Origin: an uncultured Clostridia bacterium
Lineage (GTDB): Bacteria; Bacillota; Clostridia; Oscillospirales; Oscillospiraceae
NCBI GenBank assembly: GCA_945482615.1
Contig: CALYRG010000001.1
Coordinates: 45,563 to 109,562 of the forward strand
DNA length: 64,000 nucleotides
Direction: 5' to 3'
In this document: in pieces, positions 49,297 to 57,173 of the stretch
Layout: each line of letters starts with the position of its first letter
How positions within the stretch are numbered: position 1 is the stretch's first letter
Made by a program: the position numbers and the translations under genes
Notes under the pieces: model-generated
Told to the model about the DNA's origin: nothing
What the model saw: the letters and a program-made list of their open reading frames with translations, nothing else
The model's database searches: none

Positions 49297-50652
49297 CAGT
49301 TATAGAACTTTCTGCACATTCGACTTTGTACAGATAGAGTCCTGTGCTGAGCAGACAGTGCGTCCATACCAGTGCCCGGGAGCCAATGGACATCTCCCCC
49401 TCGCGGATACCGTAACCGGCAGCGAGGAAGATCAAAGTGTTGTAGATATAGCGAAAATTCATGGTACACAAATGGGGGTACTGGAAGCAGAACAGAACAT
49501 AACTTCCAAACACCGCGCAGAAGCCCACACCCAGCAGCAGCCGAACCGGGATGGACGCTTTTTGCTCAGAAGCGCCCGGACAGTTCCCGCCAGCAGTACA
49601 AGGGTGCTCCCGGCACAGGACCAGATCAGCAGTACAGCGCAGACCTTCTGGGCAGTGCTGCGCAGAACCAGAATACCCTCGTCCAGCGCCATGGTTAAGG
49701 CCGTCTGCCACCAGATATTGCAGGAATTTGCCGGTTCCTCCCAGTGGATCCGGGCGGAGAATAGCTGGCGGATCGACGGCAGACCCAGCCGCCGCAGAAC
49801 GGAGCAGGAGCCAACGTATTGCGGGTGATTCGGCCCCAGATTGGGGACGTAGTTGGGCGGGACCTGAAAGAGGAACCAGTTTCGCAGCACATAACTGGTT
49901 CCCAGCGGAATGGAGATCACCGCGAACAGGGCGAACTGCCCGATAAGGGGCCATACCCCGTCCTTCTGCCGGATTCTCCGAATCAATTCATACAGGAATA
50001 CGCAGCCGATCGCCGGCGCGATGAGCACTGCCGAGGTTTTTGTCAGCATGGCAAGGGCCAACAGCAGCGCCATTTTTATGATAACACCCGTGCGGGGCTT
50101 TTTGGCCCACAGGATGGTCTGTTCGATGGTCATGGCCTGGAGCAGCGTCATCAGGCAGTCATTATTCAGTTCGGTGCCCAGCCAGTACAGGGTGGGGCCG
50201 AAGCTGAGAAAAGCGGTGAGCACCACCAGCTTCTTTCCGGTCACTTCCAGATGGGTCAGGATCCGCCAGCCCACGAAGGCAATGCCGCAGGCGAACAGGG
50301 TGTTGACGATCTGGAGCAGTTCAAAGACAGGCTCGATGGGATCTCCCATGGTATAGAATAGCTGCATCACTGCCGCGCCCACCAGATGAAACAGGGGCGG
50401 GTGATAGAACTGACCGGCGCCGACCGGGCTTGTCTGAAGCAGGTGCCGGTATTGATACAGATATTGGATGTATCCAAGGTGTCCGTTGGTTCGCTGCACC
50501 CAATCCGAGAGCCTGCCAAGGTCGTGGGGGGAAACATAGCAGGATACCTGCAGGGCATAGATGAGCTTCAGCATCGTGCCCGCCAGCAAGATCAGCAGGC
50601 ACAGTGTCCGTTCCCGCCGGCGGGCAACGTTGTGATCCAGCGTCATGGGCAT
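49292..50652 (-). pseudogene. PMT/ArnT-like multi-TM glycosyltransferase (GT39/GT83-like), frameshifted near 49559-49563
   Basis: ORF 49459-50652 has N-terminal SDWVQRTNGHLGYIQYLYQYRHLLQTSPVGAGQFYHPPLFHLVGAAVM and WLGTELNNDCLMTLL. The TM C-terminus (ASIPVRLLLGVGFCAVFGSYVLFCFQYPHLCTMNFRYIYNTLIFLAAGYGI...) continues only in the ORF 49292-49954 frame. The frame switch is at an A5 run (T5 on +). Confidence 0.75.
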
Positions 50653-50695
50653 CCTCCTTCGTCATGCGGCTGCTGCCGCGTCTGTGTAATGCAGA

Positions 50696-50723
50696 CAGGA
50701 ACCAGGGTTTCCCCCGGTTCCTG
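50696..50723. promoter_or_regulatory. Stable intercistronic hairpin downstream of the small peptide gene
   Basis: CAGGAACC / GGTTCCTG arms with additional inner GGG/CCC; no T-tract. Confidence 0.65.
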
Positions 50724-50747
50724 CTGTGGATTCCGAAGTCCGTGCAA

Positions 50748-50900
50748 TTAGGGGGCGTCGCTGGCTGGGGGCATATAGGTGGGCGCCACCGAGGATGTTG
50801 GGGCGGGTTCCTGCGTGGTGACCGCGCCGGAGGCGGTGATCACGTCCTGCGCCTCGAACTTTACCACATCCACGGACAGGGTGCTGTACAGCTTCTTCAT
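50748..50900 (-). CDS. 50-aa candidate precursor peptide
   Basis: MKKLYSTLSVDVVKFEAQDVITASG-AVTTQEPAPTSSVAPTYMPPASDAP; RBS AAAGGAGGAATGCCCT; ATG overlaps the upstream S26 gene's TGA (ATGA). Confidence 0.75.
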   Translation of the reverse strand: MKKLYSTLSVDVVKFEAQDVITASGAVTTQEPAPTSSVAPTYMPPASDAP

Positions 50901-51355
50901 AGGGCATTCCTCCTTTCTGAAAGATGGCACAGCTTCAGCAGGAAGCCGCGCGTTATCGTAAACTGCCATAGCAGAAGATACAACCGGTATCCCATGCCAT
51001 CACAGGTTACTTCCTTGTCATCCCGGAAGATCCGGGTCACCCGGCCAATCACCCAGTCGGGGGATACCCCCTCCTCGGGAACGGTCTGATTGTCTCCCCA
51101 CAGGCTTAAAGCCGCTTCCGTCACCGCTTTGACCCGGTGCAGCACGAAGCTGCCGTCGGGCCGCCGGTAAAAGAGAATGTCGTTTCTGCGGATGGGGGAG
51201 TCCACCCGCCGCAGGGCCACGGAGTCCCGGCCCTGCCGCAGCAGGGGCAGCATACTGATCCCTCTGGGATAGAGCCGGAATTCCCCATTGGACTCCAGCA
51301 CCTCCCGGATCAGAGCGTTATACTCCGAAAGCCGGATCGGCTCATTCAAGGGCAT
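50897..51355 (-). CDS. S26/S24-like signal peptidase family protein
   Basis: GEFRLYPRGISMLPLLRQGRDSVALRRVDSPIRRNDILFYRRPDGSFVLHRVKAV...LWGDNQTVPEEGVSPDWVIGRVTRIFRD (SM Ser; LHR; GDN motif). Confidence 0.8.
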   Translation of the reverse strand: MPLNEPIRLSEYNALIREVLESNGEFRLYPRGISMLPLLRQGRDSVALRRVDSPIRRNDILFYRRPDGSFVLHRVKAVTEAALSLWGDNQTVPEEGVSPDWVIGRVTRIFRDDKEVTCDGMGYRLYLLLWQFTITRGFLLKLCHLSERRNAL

Positions 51356-51605
51356 CCGCCTCGCGCAGCGCCGCCGTAAAGGCAGCCACATCCTTCCGGG
51401 CGGTCTGCTCGCTGACCTCATATTCCTCCATCAGCCGGATGGTAAGTTCTTCCTCCGTGATGCCCTGCTGCATCAGCCGGAACGCGAAGGCGCCGCTTTC
51501 GTTCAGGCGCATCATGCCGTTAAAATGCTCGCTGGCCTTTCCCGTGGCTGCCACCACAAACTGGATGCCGACCTTGCGCAGAATAAAGCCTTCCTTAATC
51601 TTCAT
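51342..51605 (-). CDS. PqqD family (RRE-like) protein
   Basis: 87 aa: MKIKEGFILRKVGIQFVVAATGKASEHFNGMMRLNESGAFAFRLMQQGITEEELTIRLMEEYEVSEQTARKDVAAFTAALREADALE. Confidence 0.85.
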   Translation of the reverse strand: MKIKEGFILRKVGIQFVVAATGKASEHFNGMMRLNESGAFAFRLMQQGITEEELTIRLMEEYEVSEQTARKDVAAFTAALREADALE

Positions 51606-52530
51606 GGTTTTCTTCCTTTCTTTCTTCCTGTGCTTTTTTCTGGTTCTTCCGGCGGGTTTGCCTTGCCTTGTCCGCCGTGCGCTTCTTTTTATACCGGGCG
51701 TGCTTTTCCTTCATGGCTTCATACTGCCCGGCGTACTCGGGAAGAAGCTCGGCATAGCTCCAGAACAGCCCCGCCATTTTGCCCCAGTACATTTCTGTCC
51801 AGGGCTTGCCCATGCCGTTATAGTGGAAGATCCGGCACCGCCCCATGGTGCGCTCCACATCCCGCTGCCGCAGGATCGCGCTGTCGAAGCAGTTGTAGAT
51901 CCTCCAGTCGGCAAATTTTGTCAGCCCATAGAACACCGCGTTCAGCACATCCTGATCGCCGTATTTCAGTTGTTTATGGAATAACACAGGGTATTCGTAA
52001 AGAATGCCGGGATCGATCTCCCGCCGCTGCCCGGCAAGGTCATACAGCAGGGTGCCCGCGTTAAAATAGATGGTATCTCTGGGCAGGGTCAACTGCTCCA
52101 GGCGCTTGGGATCCACGCCCCCCGGCCCACGACGGTTGCAGGCGACGAGCAGCTTTCCCTCAAAATCCTGATGGTAGAATTCCTCCAGGGAACCCATGAC
52201 GATCATATCCACATCCAGGTACAGCACCCGCTCCACGTCGGCAGGCAGCATTTCCTGCGCCAGCAGCCGGTAGTAGGTCTCCCGGGTGATCCATTTCAGA
52301 TGCAGGGGCGCGTCCTGGAATTTATCCTTCCCCACCGGCAAGAAAATGGCTTTGGCAAAGCCGCTTTCTTCCGCCACCTGAGAAAACCGCCGGACCTCCT
52401 CTGGCTTCAAATCCGCATAGAGCACATAGATCCGCATTTCTTCGCACCAGCGGTTATTGACCAGCAGCGACTTCAGCAGAACCAGCGCGGGCATATAGTA
52501 ATTGGAGTTAAAGCAGACCAGAATATTCAT
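51595..52530 (-). CDS. GT8 family glycosyltransferase
   Basis: MNILVCFNSNYYMPALVLLKSLLVNN...ERVLYLDVDMIVMGSLEEFYHQDFEGKLLVAC...IYFNAGTLLYDL...YGDQDVLNAVFYG...IFHYNGMGKPW (DxD); basic C-terminal tail. Confidence 0.9.
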   Translation of the reverse strand: MNILVCFNSNYYMPALVLLKSLLVNNRWCEEMRIYVLYADLKPEEVRRFSQVAEESGFAKAIFLPVGKDKFQDAPLHLKWITRETYYRLLAQEMLPADVERVLYLDVDMIVMGSLEEFYHQDFEGKLLVACNRRGPGGVDPKRLEQLTLPRDTIYFNAGTLLYDLAGQRREIDPGILYEYPVLFHKQLKYGDQDVLNAVFYGLTKFADWRIYNCFDSAILRQRDVERTMGRCRIFHYNGMGKPWTEMYWGKMAGLFWSYAELLPEYAGQYEAMKEKHARYKKKRTADKARQTRRKNQKKAQEERKEENHED

Positions 52531-53249
52531 TCCGAGGTTCCTCCGTTCACCGCCTGATAGGCGCGTATGACAGAATTTTCAGACATATCGCAGTTGAGTA
52601 CATAAAAAGGAAGGGTGCTGACCAGCTTATCCGCCATATCCAGCAGGCGGAGCATCCGGTCCGGCTCTCTGGGCAGCAGGAGCTGGCGGAACAGCAGGTC
52701 TACCGTCTGAATGTGGTCCGCCGGAACAGCCTCCGGCTCCTGGCTCCGGTTCAGAAAAAAGAGTGCTTTCAGCGGTGCCGAAAGGTTGCCGCCCAGCCCC
52801 TCCTTGCCCCGCCACGGGGTGCCGTAGGCATCGAAGCGGACCCCATCGGCGGTGGTGACCATGCGGATCAGGGGCTTGTCCCCGTTGATGACATGAAGCC
52901 GGGCACCAAAATGCTGCTGCCACAGCCGGGTCTGGGTGGTTTTCCCCACGCCGCTGGGGGCGAGGAAGGCGTAGCCCTCTGCGTCCACCGCCACCACGGA
53001 GCCGTGCATTACGAACACATCTCTGTCCAGCAGCGCGTTCGCCGCCTTGCGGTAGGCGCAGACTGTTTCCAGATAGCCGTCAGAGAAATCTCCCGGCTGC
53101 ATGGCCCTTTCCTGAGCCAGCTCCTCCGGAGCCACGCGGATCTGGATTTCCGCGGTCAGCTCCGTCTCAAAGCCCCGGCACAGCTCGTGAAGGTCGGGAT
53201 AGCGGTTGTCAAATTCCACCGGGATCCCGGCAAGCAGTATCTTAACCAT
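52527..53249 (-). CDS. HPr kinase-like / PEPCK-fold kinase
   Basis: VFVMHGSVVAVDAEGYAFLAPSGVGKTTQTRLWQQHFGARLHVINGDKPLIRM (P-loop GVGKTT, preceding VMHGS). Confidence 0.8.
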   Translation of the reverse strand: MVKILLAGIPVEFDNRYPDLHELCRGFETELTAEIQIRVAPEELAQERAMQPGDFSDGYLETVCAYRKAANALLDRDVFVMHGSVVAVDAEGYAFLAPSGVGKTTQTRLWQQHFGARLHVINGDKPLIRMVTTADGVRFDAYGTPWRGKEGLGGNLSAPLKALFFLNRSQEPEAVPADHIQTVDLLFRQLLLPREPDRMLRLLDMADKLVSTLPFYVLNCDMSENSVIRAYQAVNGGTSE

Positions 53250-54384
53250 GGCTTTCTCCTTTCCCGAACAGCGACCGAAGATGCTGCCAGAAGCCCTTCT
53301 CATTGTGGATCATCATGGAGATCAATCGCACCACCCAGAATACCGGCAGCAGCACCGGGAGCTTATCCAAAATCGGATACCGCCGCCGCATTTCGGACAG
53401 GGGTCTGAAAAACCGGGGCAGGCTGTAGGCAAAAAAGCGGATGATGGGATTGGGGTATTTCCGCCCCAACTTCTCCATGCGCTTCCGGGTCCGGCTCTCC
53501 AGAGACGCAAGACTCCCGCAGTCACAGATAGCCCGGGCCATGGGCTGCAGCTCCTCCGGCACAGGCTCCCCGCTCTCAAACCAGCAGCGGCAGAGCACCT
53601 CCACCTGCTGCCGCAGCGTCCCAAGGCCCAGCCGATCAAGCTCGCTGTTTACATACGCTTTGTCCATCTCCGGGAAGCTCCGCTGGTAGATAAGGCTATC
53701 CAGAACAGAGCGCAGGCCGGTGCCGCCCTCGTTCAGGTGCTTGTTCAGATGAAGAAAATAGTAGATATATTCATCCTCCGGCTTCAGCCGGTACAGACCC
53801 GGGGCTTGCTTTTGCGCCTTGTCCCACACGTTGTCGTAATAGTGACGGTGCTCGTCAATGTCGGGAAGCATCGAGGTGTGCAGCTCCAGCGCAGTATAGG
53901 GCGGTTTTTTGTAAGTAGTGTGATGGTAGCATACTTCGCTCTGCTGCCAGCCCAGTTTTTTCAGCAGCTTCCCCGCCGGCAGGGCATCCTTGGGATGAAT
54001 GAGCATATCCAGATCCGACATCTGACGGTCATTGATATCCGGGTACATCTCCTTCAGCCAACAGCCCTTGATGGGCAGCACATCGATCCCGGCGGCGGTC
54101 AGGACTGCGATCACATCGTCCCGCTCCTGAAGCTGGACAATGCTTTGCGCCAGCGCAATGTCGGTCCGGGTCTGCCACTGCGCATCGATCTGCCCATTCC
54201 TGTCCAGCGAGTGCAGACCCCGAAGCACCAATGCTTCTATGGAATGCCGCCGTGAAAAGTCCAGAAGCTGCCGGCAGGGCAGATCCTGGGGCACCGGCGG
54301 CACCGGCTGATCCCACATGAGACACCGGATCAGGCAGATGATGTAATTCTCCGTTTTTGTCAAGGTGTCCGTATATATTTCCAT
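53242..54384 (-). CDS. Nucleotidyltransferase family protein (NTP_transf_5-like, PF14907)
   Basis: IAVLTAAGIDVLPIKGCWLKEMYPDINDRQMSDLDMLIHPKDALPAGKLLKKLGWQQSEVCYHHTTYKKPPYTALELHTSML. Confidence 0.8.
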   Translation of the reverse strand: MEIYTDTLTKTENYIICLIRCLMWDQPVPPVPQDLPCRQLLDFSRRHSIEALVLRGLHSLDRNGQIDAQWQTRTDIALAQSIVQLQERDDVIAVLTAAGIDVLPIKGCWLKEMYPDINDRQMSDLDMLIHPKDALPAGKLLKKLGWQQSEVCYHHTTYKKPPYTALELHTSMLPDIDEHRHYYDNVWDKAQKQAPGLYRLKPEDEYIYYFLHLNKHLNEGGTGLRSVLDSLIYQRSFPEMDKAYVNSELDRLGLGTLRQQVEVLCRCWFESGEPVPEELQPMARAICDCGSLASLESRTRKRMEKLGRKYPNPIIRFFAYSLPRFFRPLSEMRRRYPILDKLPVLLPVFWVVRLISMMIHNEKGFWQHLRSLFGKGESHG

Positions 54385-54395
54385 TGTCTCTTACC

Positions 54396-55142
54396 TCAGC
54401 CCCGGTATGCGTTTTCATACAGGCAGAACACTTCTTCTGTATCGCCAAAGGCCATCATCTGCCCATGATCCAGCCAGACCGCCTTGGGACACAGAGTCTT
54501 GACCTGCTCCGCGCTGTGGCTGACAAACAAAAGGGTCGTGCCGCCCTCCAGAAGCTCTGCGATCTTCCTGTGGCACTTTTCCCGGAAACGGAAATCTCCC
54601 ACCGCCAGCACTTCATCCACGATCAGGATGTCCGCTTTTACGATGGTGGCAAGGGAGAAGCCCAGCCGGGCGACCATACCCGAGGAATAGTTTTTGAGCG
54701 GGACATCAATGAAATCCCTCAGCTCCGAGAATTCCACGATCTGCTCAAAATGCCGATCCATAAACGCCCGGTTATGACCCAGAATAGCGCCGTTCATGTA
54801 GATATTTTCTCTCGCCGTCAGCTCCGGGTCAAAGCCGGCTCCCAGCTCGATCAGCGGTGCGATGCTCCCGTTTACTGTAACGCTTCCCATCGTAGGGTAA
54901 AGGACACCCGCCACGAGTTTCAGAAGCGTACTTTTTCCGCTTCCGTTTTTCCCGATCAGCGCCACGGCTTCGCCCCGCTTTATCTGAAAGGACACATCCC
55001 GCAGCGCGAAGAACTCATTGAAGTGCAGCTTTCCTGTGGCCAGCTTTACCAGGTACTCCTTGATGGTATCCGTCTTCTGCTCTGCCAGGTTGAACCGCAT
55101 GGTAACATTGCTGATGTCGATGATCGTATCTGTGTTTTCCAT
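54396..55142 (-). CDS. ABC transporter ATP-binding protein (TagH/Wzt-like)
   Basis: TIKEYLVKLATGKLHFNEFFALRDVSFQIKRGEAVALIGKNGSGKSTLLKLVAGVLYPTMGSVTVNGSIAPLIELGAGFDPELTARENIYMNGAILG. Confidence 0.93.
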   Translation of the reverse strand: MENTDTIIDISNVTMRFNLAEQKTDTIKEYLVKLATGKLHFNEFFALRDVSFQIKRGEAVALIGKNGSGKSTLLKLVAGVLYPTMGSVTVNGSIAPLIELGAGFDPELTARENIYMNGAILGHNRAFMDRHFEQIVEFSELRDFIDVPLKNYSSGMVARLGFSLATIVKADILIVDEVLAVGDFRFREKCHRKIAELLEGGTTLLFVSHSAEQVKTLCPKAVWLDHGQMMAFGDTEEVFCLYENAYRG

Positions 55143-55154
55143 ATGCGTGTCTCC

Positions 55155-55946
55155 TTACAGATACAGGATAAAGTTCCGCTGCAGCTTTCGGAAAACCAAA
55201 GCTCCCACCAAAAGGGCCAGCACACTGTATCCGGCGCAGCCAAGCCAGCAGGCCGCCGAAGGCAGCGTTCCGTACAGCACGACCTCACGGAAAAAGGTGA
55301 TATAGTGGTATATGGGATTAAACTTAATAAAAAAGGCGACCTTCTCAGGCAGCGCGCTGATGGGGTAGAAGATCGGCGTCAGGTACATCCAGGCCATCAC
55401 AACAACGCTGTAAAGGTGCAGAATGTCCCGAAAATGCACCGCCAGAGCGGACAGCGCCATCCCAACGCCCGTACAGAACAGCAGCAGGAAAACAAGCGGG
55501 ATCGGAACCAACAGCAGCTTCCAGGTCAGCGGAACCCGGGTCACCAGCATCACGATCAGGATCGCCGCCAGGCTGAAGCTCATGGTAACGAAGCTGGACA
55601 GCACCCGGGATACGGGGAATATGTATTTCGGGATGTAAACCTTGCGAATGAGGGGACCGTTGACAATGACGGATGACATGGCCATCGTGGTGCTCTCATT
55701 AAAGAAAGACCACAGCGTTTGACCGCAGATCAGGTACAGCGGATAATTCGGAATTTTGAAACGGAACATATAGGAGAACACCACTGTCATGATAGTCATC
55801 ATCAGCAGCGGGTTCAGCAGGCTCCAAAGATATCCCAGGAAGCTTCTGCGGTATTTTACTTTCAGATCCCGCGATACAAGCTCAATCAGCAGAGGCTTGT
55901 ACTGGCAGAACCTCCGGATCTGCAAAAAGTTTTTGGGTAGTTTCAT
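55155..55946 (-). CDS. ABC-2 type transporter permease (TagG/Wzm-like)
   Basis: LLIELVSRDLKVKYRRSFLGYLWSLLNPLLMMTIMTVVFSYMFRFKIPNYPLYLICGQTLWSFFNESTTMAMSSVIVNGPLIRKVYIPKYIFP. Confidence 0.93.
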   Translation of the reverse strand: MKLPKNFLQIRRFCQYKPLLIELVSRDLKVKYRRSFLGYLWSLLNPLLMMTIMTVVFSYMFRFKIPNYPLYLICGQTLWSFFNESTTMAMSSVIVNGPLIRKVYIPKYIFPVSRVLSSFVTMSFSLAAILIVMLVTRVPLTWKLLLVPIPLVFLLLFCTGVGMALSALAVHFRDILHLYSVVVMAWMYLTPIFYPISALPEKVAFFIKFNPIYHYITFFREVVLYGTLPSAACWLGCAGYSVLALLVGALVFRKLQRNFILYL

Positions 55947-56000
55947 AGCTGGGACTCCTTAAAAAGCCGGAATAATTCGGAAAAGAATCAGTCTTCGTTC

Positions 56001-56029
56001 ATTATAACAGTTGACACAGCATAATTCAA
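56001..56029 (-). promoter_or_regulatory. Promoter of the exporter/peptide operon
   Basis: Minus strand TTGAAT (56029-56024), N17, TATAAT (56006-56001). Confidence 0.75.
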
Positions 56030-56112
56030 TCTAAATTAACAAATGTCGTTTCATATTCAAGCCGCGCCGATAGACAAAGCGCCGCCACAATCGCCCATGG
56101 GATGTCCCGAAA

Positions 56113-56433
56113 TTGAGACAGCACCAGCATGCCTATCAGGTGCTTTTGGTCACTAACAAGTATCAAACCGGTTTCGATCAGCCCAAGCCGTGTGCAATGT
56201 ATGTTCTAAAACGGCTGAAAGGTGTCAGCGCAGTACAGACCCTCTCCCGTTTGAATCGAATCTGCGCTCCATATGGCAAGAAGACTTTCGTGCTGGATTT
56301 CGTCAATTCTTACGATGATATCAAGTCTGCCTTTGCTCCTTATTATACCACAACGCTGCTGGCAAACTCCGTAACGCCAACACAGACAAGAATAAACGAT
56401 CCGAATCATCATCCTAATTATAATTATAATTAG
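56113..56433 (+). pseudogene. C-terminal remnant of a type I restriction enzyme R subunit (HsdR)
   Basis: HAYQVLLVTNKYQTGFDQPKPCAMYVLKRLKGVSAVQTLSRLNRICAPYGKKTFVLDFVNSYDDIKSAFAPYYTTTLL. Confidence 0.85.
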
Positions 56434-56437
56434 CATG

Positions 56438-56469
56438 CCCGGTGGAAAGCTGAAATGGCTTCCACCGGG
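56438..56469 (+). terminator. Terminator-like hairpin after the hsdR remnant
   Basis: CCCGGTGGAA...TTCCACCGGG, followed by TTGTCGTTT. Confidence 0.65.
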
Positions 56470-56532
56470 TTGTCGTTTCCCGACTTTTGCAGAGAGCTCA
56501 TGTACGATCATGGTCATGCTTGGGAATAATAC

Positions 56533-56602
56533 TTGACACGCAATATAAAAGACATTATAATTTTACTAAACCTCCACAAAAATACATGTGTTGTGGAGGT
56601 TT
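56533..56602 (+). promoter_or_regulatory. AbiE promoter with a 12-bp perfect inverted repeat at the transcription start
   Basis: TTGACA (56533-56538), N17, TATAAT (56556-56561); AAACCTCCACAA (56568-56579) / TTGTGGAGGTTT (56591-56602). Confidence 0.85.
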
Positions 56603-56630
56603 GGTAAAATACGTAACCGGAGGTGATCAC

Positions 56631-57173
56631 ATGCTGTTCTCGTCCAAAGAATGCAAAGAGAAGTACGGAAATTATTATCAAATCAACAAAGCAATTCAAG
56701 CTGGCACCCTTTACAAAGTTGCTGATGGAGTTTATTCTGACACTCCCAGAGTTTCAGAGGTTGAGATCATCATGTACAGATACCCTCAAACAGTGTTTAC
56801 ACTGAACAGCGCCTTTTATTATCACGGTCTTACGGATGTTATTCCAAACAGGTATTATCTTGCTACGGTCCGTGATACGCATAAAATTCCGGATCCGAAA
56901 ATCAAGCAGGTGTTCTATTCTACAGATAAATTTTCTGTCGGTATATCCGACTTGGCATACCAGGGAACGACTATTCGGATCTATGACCGGGAGCGCATGC
57001 TGATTGAGTTGATCCGGTCCGCAAAGAATTTGCCATTCGATTACTATAAAGAAATAATTGAGAGCTATCGCCGCAGCGTACACAGTCTGGATATCCAGAA
57101 ACTGCAGGAATATATTCCGGCGTTTCCCAAAGGCGATGCAATCATGGAAGCCATCGAGCTGGAGGTCCTATAA
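56631..57173 (+). CDS. AbiEi-like type IV antitoxin / transcriptional regulator
   Basis: MLFSSKECKEKYGNYYQINKAIQAGTLYKVADGVYSDTPRVSEVEIIMYRYPQTVFTLNSAFYYHGLTDVIPNRYYLATVRDTHKIPDPKIKQVFY; upstream of an AbiEii-like gene. Confidence 0.8.
   Translation: MLFSSKECKEKYGNYYQINKAIQAGTLYKVADGVYSDTPRVSEVEIIMYRYPQTVFTLNSAFYYHGLTDVIPNRYYLATVRDTHKIPDPKIKQVFYSTDKFSVGISDLAYQGTTIRIYDRERMLIELIRSAKNLPFDYYKEIIESYRRSVHSLDIQKLQEYIPAFPKGDAIMEAIELEVL

Noticed and set aside
49559-49563. Programmed -1 frameshift producing two glycosyltransferase isoforms
   Set aside because: A5 run lacks a full X-XXY-YYZ heptamer and no stimulatory structure was evident; indel or phase variation is simpler.
50748-53303. Canonical lasso peptide cluster
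   Set aside because: PqqD, HprK and nucleotidyltransferase fit, but there is no asparagine synthetase-like cyclase or transglutaminase-type B2 protease in the window.
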